Assembly: GCA_007116685.1 (NCBI GenBank)
Contig: SKIC01000286.1
Location: forward strand, 1-11,258
Direction of reading: 5' to 3'
Source of the DNA: Balneolales bacterium
Lineage (GTDB): Bacteria; Bacteroidota; Rhodothermia; Balneolales; Natronogracilivirgulaceae
DNA: 11,258 nt
The position numbers and the translations under genes are program-made. The notes below the pieces were generated by a model that did no database searches, had not been told where the DNA came from, and saw nothing but the letters and a program-made list of their open reading frames with translations. Positions 1 to 6,851 of this stretch are shown here, one piece after another; the first letter of the stretch is position 1, and each line of letters begins with the position of its first letter.

Positions 1-480
1 TTAAATCTTAAACTGCCCTTTTACCTGGCGGTCTAACTCTCTTTGTTGGTCTTTTTTGGCGATGTCGCTGCGTTTGTCGTAGCTTTTCTTTCCTTTTGCT
101 AATCCTAATTGCACTTTCGCCCAGCCTTTTTTGAAATATAGTTTAAGAGGAATTAGCGACATCCCCTTTTGACGTACCCATTTGTCTAGTTTTTCTATTT
201 CTCTCTTATGAAGCAGTAATTTGCGCTCCCGCCGTGGGTCGTGATTATTATAGGAACCTTGCTCAAATTCCTTGATGTATAAATCCTTGAGAATCACCTC
301 GCCGCGTTGCAGATAAGCAAAAGCATCCGTGAAACTGGCATTTCCGGCACGCAGAGATTTTACTTCGGTTCCCTGCAGCGAAAGTCCCGCCTCCATTACA
401 TCTTCAATTTGGTAATCGTGGCGGGCTTTACGATTTACTATCGTTGGGGGACCGGATTTTTTCTGTTCCTTACTAGCCAT
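1..480 (-). CDS. smpB: SsrA-binding protein SmpB
   Basis: SmpB binds tmRNA (SsrA) and brings it to ribosomes stalled on broken mRNA, mimicking the missing codon-anticodon helix during trans-translation in the cytoplasm. The 159-residue protein is complete, with a TAA stop at the very edge of the window, and has the usual family length. Recognisable signatures are NRKARHDY (residues 16-23), GTEVKSLR (37-44) and the YNNHDPRRERKLLLH stretch (77-91) of the OB-fold tmRNA-binding core. The basic C-terminal tail (about 129-153, GKKSYDKR...REL) becomes helical in the mRNA channel. It is the last visible gene of a leftward row and starts 3 bases after the stop of the lipoprotein gene, with no Shine-Dalgarno sequence, so it is probably co-transcribed and translationally coupled. 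The tmRNA gene is not in this window. Confidence 0.97.
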   Translation of the reverse strand: MASKEQKKSGPPTIVNRKARHDYQIEDVMEAGLSLQGTEVKSLRAGNASFTDAFAYLQRGEVILKDLYIKEFEQGSYNNHDPRRERKLLLHKREIEKLDKWVRQKGMSLIPLKLYFKKGWAKVQLGLAKGKKSYDKRSDIAKKDQQRELDRQVKGQFKI

Positions 481-483
481 AGT

Positions 484-888
484 TTATAGCTCTGCAACGC
501 CTTCCGGTATGGGTCTGCCCATTTGCTGATAAATGCCTTCAATGAGAGCGATTTCTGCCTTCACACGGTCATTATCAGGATCTAATTCCAACACTCTGCG
601 GAAATGACGTAAGGCATTGGGCATTCTTTCTGTCATGGTAACCGTTTCTGCTTCGTAGGTTAGATAGAGAGCGTAATTCATGTGCGTAGCAAAAACCAAA
701 TCCTTGAAATAGGGCTCTTCCTCATTTGTGTTTCTGAGTAATTCAAAAGCCTGCTCAAATTCATTATTTGCGTGATGCTGCTGTACGGCCTCCACCAGGT
801 TTTCAGGAACTTCGGTTTCCGAAGAGCAGGCAGAGAGGAATAAAAGTGAGCCGACAGAAAAAGCTAGTAATGGTAATAAAAAGCGCAT
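484..888 (-). CDS. small TPR-like lipoprotein, function unknown
   Basis: A 134-residue predicted lipoprotein. The N-terminus has one Arg, a hydrophobic stretch (residues 3-18) and a lipobox L18-S19-A20 followed by C21, the expected lipidation site. The mature part is acidic and helical. Two TPR-like helix pairs can be read: about 36-60 (NNEFEQAFELLRNTNEEEP) and about 92-116, where NALRHFRRVLELDPDND matches the second half of a TPR repeat and its turn. With only one or two repeats it is more likely an interaction or scaffold protein than an enzyme; that is inference. It lies 22 bases after the M50 protease gene and 3 bases before smpB, so probably in the same transcript. I do not recognise a named family. 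Confidence 0.85.
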   Translation of the reverse strand: MRFLLPLLAFSVGSLLFLSACSSETEVPENLVEAVQQHHANNEFEQAFELLRNTNEEEPYFKDLVFATHMNYALYLTYEAETVTMTERMPNALRHFRRVLELDPDNDRVKAEIALIEGIYQQMGRPIPEGVAEL

Positions 889-910
889 AGGTAATAGATG
901 TTTTAAAAAA

Positions 911-2128
911 TCAAAGTGTGAGAAAATAAATAGGATTTGGGCTGATGCACAAAATGAAAATAATCATACATAACCAACCCAGAAGTCTTCGTTTTTGATC
1001 CAGTGGTTCTTCAAAAATAACCGGTGGATGCTCAATTTTTACGAAAAACAAAATGAACAACGCCCAGAATATCCAAATGGTGTATCCCGAGCTTGTGCTG
1101 ATATCAATTAAGAAATAAATGATGAATGCCGTTCCAAACATGGTTGCCACCCAGGATAGGGTAGTCCATTTTTGATTGGCGTAATATGCTTTTCTGAGCA
1201 TAAAATAAGAAAGGAATGCCCAAACAGACCAGGTCAGCGTGCCAAAATTATTATCGTAAGCTCCGAGCAATTGATGCAGGAGCGGAATGGCTCCAACGCC
1301 ACAGAGCATAATTACGAGAGCGAAAAATAAGCGCGCAAACGTTCTGTGACGGCGGTATCCAATCAACCCGTAAAGAATATGTCCGCCATCCAATTGACCC
1401 ACGGGCATTAGATTCAAAGCCGTAAAGAAGAGCCCCAGCCATCCCGCAAATAAAAATGGGTAGTGATACATTTCCCATAGTGGCGGAGCATTTTCAAAAA
1501 ACGAGGCGATGAAACCATAGAGTAAGGTATTTCCCATCATAAGCACTTCGCCACCTTCTTCGGCTATGATTTCATCAGGAAAAGTACCGTGCTCTGCGAT
1601 ATAGGCATTAATATTATCGTGACCTTCGAACTGTTGCAGATATTCCGGTCCCGGAAGCGTGGCGAAGCCGTACAGGAGAATAATCACAGAAACCACAAAA
1701 CCGGCTAATGGTCCGGCGATACCTATATCGAATAACTTTTTGGTTTCGTCAATTCTCTCTTTGATTCGAATTACCGCGCCAATCGTACCAATAGGCGAAA
1801 GAAACGGTAAGGGAATAAAGTACGGCAGACTAACTCTGACTCTGTGATATACAGCAGCAAAGTAGTGCCCGAATTCATGAGTGCCCAGAAAGCCAAGCAG
1901 CAGGAAGGCGAACAATGCTCCGTCTGTTGCCACTACTCCGATAAAATCTCGTAGTTCTTCAACCCCAACCGTACGCCCAACAAATAGAGAACCCATTACC
2001 GACACCGAAATAAATGTAACGATGAACAGCAGAAGGTGCTTTAAAATGGTTTTTTTGTCGGGCTTATTGGGTTGATTTTTATCGGAGTTATCTTCGATGA
2101 TTTCGTAGGAAAATTCGTCTTCCTTCAA
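911..2128 (-). CDS. M50 site-2-type intramembrane metalloprotease (EGY-like)
   Basis: A 405-residue polytopic membrane protein of peptidase family M50, which cuts transmembrane segments of substrates inside the lipid bilayer. The zinc motif HEFGH is at 84-88, with E85 as catalytic base. The second family signature NLMPVGQLDGGH (239-250) supplies the third zinc ligand D247. The arrangement (short acidic cytoplasmic N-terminus, membrane segment at about 30-50, IGTIGAVIRIKERI at 113-126, FDIGIAGPLAG at 133-143, a polar insert at about 158-198, then GQLDGG) resembles the PDZ-less EGY/cyanobacterial branch rather than RseP. More membrane segments follow at about 262-285, 300-315, 325-342, 350-364 and 382-396. 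The start is a TTG codon 4 bases after the arginine deiminase stop. No ATG, GTG or other TTG lies in frame between it and an upstream in-frame TGA, and the next Met (M45) would destroy the first membrane segment. The substrate is unknown; an anti-sigma factor or other membrane protein is possible. Confidence 0.9.
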   Translation of the reverse strand: MKEDEFSYEIIEDNSDKNQPNKPDKKTILKHLLLFIVTFISVSVMGSLFVGRTVGVEELRDFIGVVATDGALFAFLLLGFLGTHEFGHYFAAVYHRVRVSLPYFIPLPFLSPIGTIGAVIRIKERIDETKKLFDIGIAGPLAGFVVSVIILLYGFATLPGPEYLQQFEGHDNINAYIAEHGTFPDEIIAEEGGEVLMMGNTLLYGFIASFFENAPPLWEMYHYPFLFAGWLGLFFTALNLMPVGQLDGGHILYGLIGYRRHRTFARLFFALVIMLCGVGAIPLLHQLLGAYDNNFGTLTWSVWAFLSYFMLRKAYYANQKWTTLSWVATMFGTAFIIYFLIDISTSSGYTIWIFWALFILFFVKIEHPPVIFEEPLDQKRRLLGWLCMIIFILCISPNPIYFLTL

Positions 2129-2132
2129 GGTG

Positions 2133-3356
2133 TTAACTTCTGTTAATCGGTAATGTCATACAGCGGGCGCCGCCTCTTCCACGGCATAATTCATGTCCCT
2201 CAAACGTGATAGCCAGTTTTGTATTGGCATCGGGATTAAAATCTTTGTTTTTGTATTCCTCAACAAACTCGTATTGAGATACAACTTCGTACCCATATCG
2301 CTTCATGTTTTCGAAGGTATTGGTGTTTCTGCCATATCCCACAATTACGCCCGGTGCCAGACAAAAAACATTAGCGCCGTCAGTCCATTGTTCTCTGTAC
2401 TGATTGGTGAGTTCTGAACCACCGCACTCTATGAATGTCATCTCCCAGCCCAGAAGTTCCTCAAGACTGTGTTTTACTGAGCGACCGGAGCGGGTGGTGA
2501 TTTTATCGCCATCCTTTTCGAGAATCACAACGTTATCGGTTCGTTGCATAATGGCAGGTGGGAAAGCGATACATTCATTCGGGCTGCAAAATGTGAAAAT
2601 CGTATCCAGGTGCATGGAAGATCTTTGTTTTGGGATATCCACAATCATCACGTGTTTCACATTTCCATTCAAAAGGGACTCAGATGCTTTCAAAAGTCCG
2701 CTGAAGGTAGTACGTTCGCTCATGCCTATCATCACCACATCTTCTGATGGCACAAGGATGTCTCCACCTTCGATACTTTCTTGTTCTCCAATACGAATGG
2801 CATTGTTTTTAATATTTGAGAACATAGGATGGTATTCGATCAAGGTTTCCATCAATAAAGATTCGCGTAGGCGGGCATTACGCGCAGCACGAGAAACCAC
2901 AATTCCATTTGGAACTACTGCCGCAAGGTCACGGGTAAAAAGCAGGTTTGGCAGAGGGTGGATGGAAAAGCCCGGCAATACAGGGCTAGTGCCGTTGATT
3001 ACAAATTTCTCTAATTCTAAGGTCGTCATTTGCGCCATCTCTTTACGGATGGTATGCAGGTTCAAATCTGGTTGGAAGCGCACAATTTTATCGATAAAAG
3101 CGAGTTTGGCTTCCTCGATATCCAGTACTTCTGAAATCAAATCAACAATTTCATAAACACCGCCACCGCTTGGGATAGCCGCTTTAAAAATCTCTATCAT
3201 TCCCAGATGCTCTTCTCTGGCGTCTGATTCAAAAATGATATCGTCAAAAAGTAAATCGTCTTTGAGTTCCGGGTTAACTAATGAAACCTCATGACCCGGG
3301 GTGTGAACAATAACTCCGTGCAATCGACCTGTTTCTGAAGTAACTCGAATATCCAT
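2133..3356 (-). CDS. arcA: arginine deiminase
   Basis: Arginine deiminase hydrolyses L-arginine to citrulline and ammonia in the cytoplasm. The 407-residue length is normal. All active-site positions known from the Pseudomonas enzyme can be placed by spacing. These are N137, F140 and D143 in PNLLFTRD; E196 and D199 in EGGD; R215 in SERT; H249 and D251 in HLDT; R394 in the flexible RGRGG loop; and the nucleophile C399 in RGGARCM. The REQWTDGANVFCLAPG block (321-336) is also typical. Compared with the Pseudomonas form there are about 20 additional residues before the catalytic loop (roughly 360-382); I believe similar insertions occur in some other bacterial relatives. No ornithine carbamoyltransferase, carbamate kinase or arginine/ornithine antiporter gene is nearby, so the classical ATP-yielding pathway is not shown here. 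It heads the leftward row, 4 bases before the M50 protease. A related guanidino-group hydrolase activity cannot be excluded, but the residues favour true arginine deiminase. Confidence 0.92.
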   Translation of the reverse strand: MDIRVTSETGRLHGVIVHTPGHEVSLVNPELKDDLLFDDIIFESDAREEHLGMIEIFKAAIPSGGGVYEIVDLISEVLDIEEAKLAFIDKIVRFQPDLNLHTIRKEMAQMTTLELEKFVINGTSPVLPGFSIHPLPNLLFTRDLAAVVPNGIVVSRAARNARLRESLLMETLIEYHPMFSNIKNNAIRIGEQESIEGGDILVPSEDVVMIGMSERTTFSGLLKASESLLNGNVKHVMIVDIPKQRSSMHLDTIFTFCSPNECIAFPPAIMQRTDNVVILEKDGDKITTRSGRSVKHSLEELLGWEMTFIECGGSELTNQYREQWTDGANVFCLAPGVIVGYGRNTNTFENMKRYGYEVVSQYEFVEEYKNKDFNPDANTKLAITFEGHELCRGRGGARCMTLPINRS

Positions 3357-3465
3357 AAATCTTTTCCCTTTTTAATGCTGTGCTTTATTTTTAGGTTACA
3401 TAATTATCAGTAAACGATACTGCGCTGATGCCTGTTTTTGCTTTCAGAACGAAAGCGTGTAATAT

Positions 3466-4356
3466 ATGAGCATTAATCTAACAGTGGAACAAAAACCTTC
3501 AGATACTAAAAAATCCGAAATTGAATCGTTGATTTATTTATTGGATGATCCCGATGATTTTATCCGGTCATCCGTAAAGGAGCGGTTTATTGAACTTGGT
3601 GAGCGATGTATCCCCTTGCTGGATGAGTATCAGGCTGGAATCAGAGATCCCAAACAGAAGGAAGAAATACTATCCATAATCCGCAAAATTGCCTTCTCAA
3701 GTCTGGAACAAGAGTTCGTAAACTTCCTCGAAAACGGCGTGGATGATGTAAATGATCTCGAAAAAGGGATGTTCATCATTGCACGCCTGGATAATCCCAC
3801 GCTAAGAGAAGAAGCCTACATGAGGCGACTCGACAGAATGGCCAATCGCATAAAGTCCGACATTCAATACGCGAAAAGCAAAAGAGCTCAATTGCAGATT
3901 TTGCTGGATTATATTTTCCGTGAAGAAAACTTTCAGGGTGATTCGGATGATTATTTCAATCCGGAAAATTCGTTCTTGAATCGGGTGATGGATAGAAAAA
4001 AAGGAATTCCGATTAGCCTGGCTCTCATAACCATTTTTATAGCTCATCGTCTGGGGATGCCCATGTATGGGATAAACATGCCTATGCACTTTTTGCTGAG
4101 ATTTGAAGGGGATAACGAAACTATTTTCCTGGACCCCTTCAACAAAGGAAGCATTGTCACCATGGATCAATGCGTGTACTTCCTCAAAAAAAGCGGAATT
4201 AAGCCTTTAAAATATCATTTTGAGCCCACCAGTAGTGCCGAAATGCTGATGCGGGTCTTGAGAAATCTTATCAACAGTTTTCAAAAAGCCAATGATGTAC
4301 ACCGCAAATCAGAATTGCATGTGTTGTTGGGTATGATGGAAACCATGTACGCCTAA
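3466..4356 (+). CDS. SirB1/transglutaminase-like family protein
   Basis: A 296-residue soluble protein with two parts. The N-terminus (about 17-75) is helical and HEAT-like (LLDDPDDFIRSSVKERFIELG). The C-terminal part (about 110-250) matches the SirB1-type transglutaminase-like family: NPENSFLNRVMDRKKGIPISLALI (165-188), the IAHRLGMPMYGINMPMHFLLR block (192-212) and FLDPFNKG (221-228). H208 and D223 sit where the His and Asp of a transglutaminase triad would lie. The position of the catalytic Cys is taken by S184 (GIPIS), as far as I recall usual in SirB1-like proteins, so catalysis is doubtful. The biochemical role is not established. No Shine-Dalgarno sequence precedes the ATG. It is divergent from arginine deiminase (109-base spacer) and converges on the glycosyltransferase with 10 bases between stops. 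Confidence 0.85.
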   Translation: MSINLTVEQKPSDTKKSEIESLIYLLDDPDDFIRSSVKERFIELGERCIPLLDEYQAGIRDPKQKEEILSIIRKIAFSSLEQEFVNFLENGVDDVNDLEKGMFIIARLDNPTLREEAYMRRLDRMANRIKSDIQYAKSKRAQLQILLDYIFREENFQGDSDDYFNPENSFLNRVMDRKKGIPISLALITIFIAHRLGMPMYGINMPMHFLLRFEGDNETIFLDPFNKGSIVTMDQCVYFLKKSGIKPLKYHFEPTSSAEMLMRVLRNLINSFQKANDVHRKSELHVLLGMMETMYA

Positions 4357-4366
4357 ATTACCGGAA

Positions 4367-6712
4367 TCAGGAATACTGATCTGAAATTCCCGGACGCAGA
4401 TGCTCTGCCTTTTCCAAATAGCGCTTTGATTGCTCTTCGTTTTCCAACAAACCATGCAAGCGAGAGGCAAGTAATAGTAAATCCGGTTGCGAAGGACGCT
4501 CTTTTCCTAACTCACTTACCAATTGCGCAGCTTTGTCTGTTTCCCGTTCTTCATAAGCGATTTTAGCTTCAAATAATTGAAAGCTAAAAGGCCTGCTTTC
4601 TTGCTCAATAGCCTCAATATATTTTTTGCAACGGGAAAAGATGTTTCGCTTGTAATAGAAGGAAATCAAAAGTTGGTAAAGTTCGCGGCTTGGTTCTGCT
4701 TCAATAAGATTTTCTTCAAGTTTCCTGAGCACATCCCTTTGATCAAGAGCCATCATCATTCGAATCAAGCCAAAAAGCGAATCAACGTCGAAATCATCTT
4801 TCATGATTTGGGTTTTGACTTCGCTGCTCAGTAACTGATTGGCGTAATCCACTAAATCATCTTCGGGATAGAGAACATTGATGCCATTCCCAATGGTAAT
4901 TAGTTGAACCAAGGGATCTTGCTCTTTTAAAGCGTCGGGAATTTCCGGCTCTAATTGCCACTTTTTGTTGAAATAGGCCATGTTTTTCCAAAACAAATCA
5001 TCGAGTGGATTCAAGCCAAAATCCCTCATGCTTGTTCCAAACAGGTGTTTTACACTGATGGATGGCACCAATCCGGTTTTCAATCCTTTTTCGCGTAATT
5101 GATAGGCAAAATCCATGTCCTCGAAGTAAGCTTCCCCGAAAAATTCATCAAATCGAACAGGAATATCGCTACGGAATATCATTAAGAAACTATCGGCGTA
5201 TTCGGTGTCTAAAATTACATCTTCGGGTTCCTGCTCCTTTTCATTCTTTAATTGAGAAGCATTAAGAGAGGCATCTGCCATAGGTGCAAGAATTCCGAAT
5301 TCCGGATTATCTTCAAGATGTTTTCGCAAATCGGATAGCGCCGGCGAGGTTAAAATCACATCATTATGCATTACTGCAATCGTGGATGCCTTTGCTATTT
5401 CCAAAGCCTGATTGATGGTCTGACCAAATCCGGGATTAAACTCATTTGAAAGCAGAACAACGTTTTCGCCAAATTGCTGATTTACTACTTCCAGCGTGTC
5501 ATCCAAACAGCCATTATCAATCAACAGTACTTCCATATTTTGCTCCTGCTCAAAATGGAACAAAGCATCGAGGCATTTTAAGGTTCTGTTTTTTGCCATC
5601 CCAACCGTGGGTATTACCACCGTCAGGTCAGGTTTTGATTCCTGATCTTCTACTTCTGAAACCTCGGTTTCCTCTTCCTGTTCAGGCTCTTCCGAACTGC
5701 CAGTTTCTTCATCCAAGTCATCCGGCTCAACTGAGGCGATATCTTCTTCAATTTCGAAATCTTCTGCTTCCTCAGAATCCGATTCCGGTGTTTCCTGCTG
5801 AATTTTATGTTTTAATTCTGCGGCCTCCACATAGCGGCGCATTTTGTTCAGTAGGGTGACCTTTAATTTTCGGGCTTCTTCATGGGTTGGAAGCAAGCGC
5901 AATAGTTCTTCCAGTTTTTCCAGAGCGGCTACGGCATTTCCTTGAGCATTCAGGCGTTCCGCTTCTGCAATTAAACGCTCGGGCTCGCCTTCTTTTACTT
6001 CCTCTGTTGGCGCTGATACAAGTGTGGTTAAAATAGAAGTGATTTCTGATATCCACTCATCTTCAATACCACCACTACCCAGTAAATGAGTTAAAAAGCG
6101 TCTTTTGATTTGAGAATCTACCGGCTTTTCAGGCCAATCCATAGGACTGTCGGCTGTTATAAATGCGCCTTTGTTGGATAAGCGTAGCGCTAGTTCCGTA
6201 GCGTGAAATCCGGACCAATAGGGAGATACAAAAAAGTGGTGAGACGGAATGGCTTTTTTATTCCACAGAAATGCGGAGTCTGGCGGAAATTTTCCTTTTT
6301 TGAGTAAAGAAAGCCAGCCCTCAACGTCTTTTGGTACAGAAAAACCACCCATAATTACAGAAAGCGAATCGGTAGAACGGAGTAAGCCGGCAGCAGCATC
6401 CAGAAAATCCCGATCCGGAAAAAGAGGCTGGTCAACCATCCAGATAAGGTCTCTGCTGGTTTCTTCCAAAGCATGTTGCAGGGAGGTGCCCCGGCCTCTT
6501 CGGGAAGCATTATCCAGAAAAAAGGTGTTCTCATGTCCCGAGTTTTCCACAACAGAAGCAATGATATCTGAAGTCTGATCGCTGGATGCGTCATCAATTA
6601 TGATCACCTCATCCTGCGCTGAAATGAGTTCATAGATACCTGTTAGCAGTTCTTCTGCATCCAGAACCCTGTCATGAAACGTTGTTATTACTGAAATTCC
6701 GATTTTTTGCAC
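4367..6712 (-). CDS. two-domain family 2 glycosyltransferase with TPR-like regions
   Basis: A 781-residue cytoplasmic protein with five parts. (1) An N-terminal GT2-like domain (about 4-200) has VITTFHDR, DEVIIIDDASSDQT (34-47) and RRGRGTSLQHAL (71-82). Its expected DxD site reads WMVDQPLF (91-98), with only D94 acidic. (2) A TPR-like helical region spans about 243-305. (3) A very acidic, probably disordered linker spans about 306-361. (4) A second GT2 domain (about 362-585) has VVIPTVG, VLLIDNGCLDDT (395-406), MHNDVIL (448-454) and FFGEAYFEDMDFAYQLREKG (524-543). This looks intact and resembles rhamnosyl/galactosyl transferases of the HND...ED type. (5) A C-terminal TPR-like solenoid spans about 600-781. 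It should transfer a sugar from a nucleotide donor to an unknown acceptor, perhaps an envelope glycan or a protein. The start is a GTG codon, chosen because the first GT2 strand begins 4 residues later; AGAAGAG upstream may be a weak ribosome binding site. No other polysaccharide gene is nearby. Confidence 0.88.
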   Translation of the reverse strand: MQKIGISVITTFHDRVLDAEELLTGIYELISAQDEVIIIDDASSDQTSDIIASVVENSGHENTFFLDNASRRGRGTSLQHALEETSRDLIWMVDQPLFPDRDFLDAAAGLLRSTDSLSVIMGGFSVPKDVEGWLSLLKKGKFPPDSAFLWNKKAIPSHHFFVSPYWSGFHATELALRLSNKGAFITADSPMDWPEKPVDSQIKRRFLTHLLGSGGIEDEWISEITSILTTLVSAPTEEVKEGEPERLIAEAERLNAQGNAVAALEKLEELLRLLPTHEEARKLKVTLLNKMRRYVEAAELKHKIQQETPESDSEEAEDFEIEEDIASVEPDDLDEETGSSEEPEQEEETEVSEVEDQESKPDLTVVIPTVGMAKNRTLKCLDALFHFEQEQNMEVLLIDNGCLDDTLEVVNQQFGENVVLLSNEFNPGFGQTINQALEIAKASTIAVMHNDVILTSPALSDLRKHLEDNPEFGILAPMADASLNASQLKNEKEQEPEDVILDTEYADSFLMIFRSDIPVRFDEFFGEAYFEDMDFAYQLREKGLKTGLVPSISVKHLFGTSMRDFGLNPLDDLFWKNMAYFNKKWQLEPEIPDALKEQDPLVQLITIGNGINVLYPEDDLVDYANQLLSSEVKTQIMKDDFDVDSLFGLIRMMMALDQRDVLRKLEENLIEAEPSRELYQLLISFYYKRNIFSRCKKYIEAIEQESRPFSFQLFEAKIAYEERETDKAAQLVSELGKERPSQPDLLLLASRLHGLLENEEQSKRYLEKAEHLRPGISDQYS

Positions 6713-6740
6713 TTAAAACTCTTCTTTTTTGATACAGTGT

Positions 6741-6748
6741 CAAATATA
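6741..6748 (-). promoter_or_regulatory. possible -7 box (TATATTTG) for the glycosyltransferase gene
   Basis: On the minus strand this octamer matches the TAnnTTTG consensus of the primary sigma factor in Bacteroidota and relatives. It would give an untranslated leader of about 20-25 bases before the GTG start. No TTTG (-33) element is found 19-21 bases further upstream, so this is a partial match only. Confidence 0.35.
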
Positions 6749-6801
6749 ATGCTTTGTTAGAGCGATATCTCTGAGAATTTTTTACTCTATGATACTCCGA
6801 G

Positions 6802-6818
6802 CCAAATAACTATTTTGG
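6802..6818. promoter_or_regulatory. imperfect palindrome ahead of the MFS gene
   Basis: An inverted repeat CCAAA / TTTGG with 7 bases between the arms lies 33 bases before the start codon of the MFS transporter, in the 139-base divergent spacer. Its position fits an operator over or near the promoter. The arms are short and AT-rich, so chance occurrence is quite possible. Confidence 0.25.
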
Positions 6819-6851
6819 AAGTCTATTTTTTGATAAAAACCCGAATATTTT

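Noticed and set aside
2404..3156. A 250-codon open frame on the plus strand inside arginine deiminase
   Set aside because: It lies wholly opposite a gene with every active-site motif in place, its translation resembles no protein family, and it is best explained as a codon-use shadow.
3802..4170. A 122-codon open frame antisense to the SirB1-like gene
   Set aside because: Fully covered by a well-supported gene on the other strand; composition is not protein-like and no family motif is seen.
4361..4393. Inverted repeats (ATCAG/CTGAT and CCGGAAT/ATTCCCGG) at the tail-to-tail junction as a bidirectional terminator
   Set aside because: The stems are short, compete with each other, overlap coding sequence and have no T-run on either strand.
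6811..6832. TATTTTGG and TATTTTTTG as -7 boxes for the MFS gene
   Set aside because: Each deviates from TAnnTTTG by a base or by spacing, and neither has a TTTG at the correct upstream distance.
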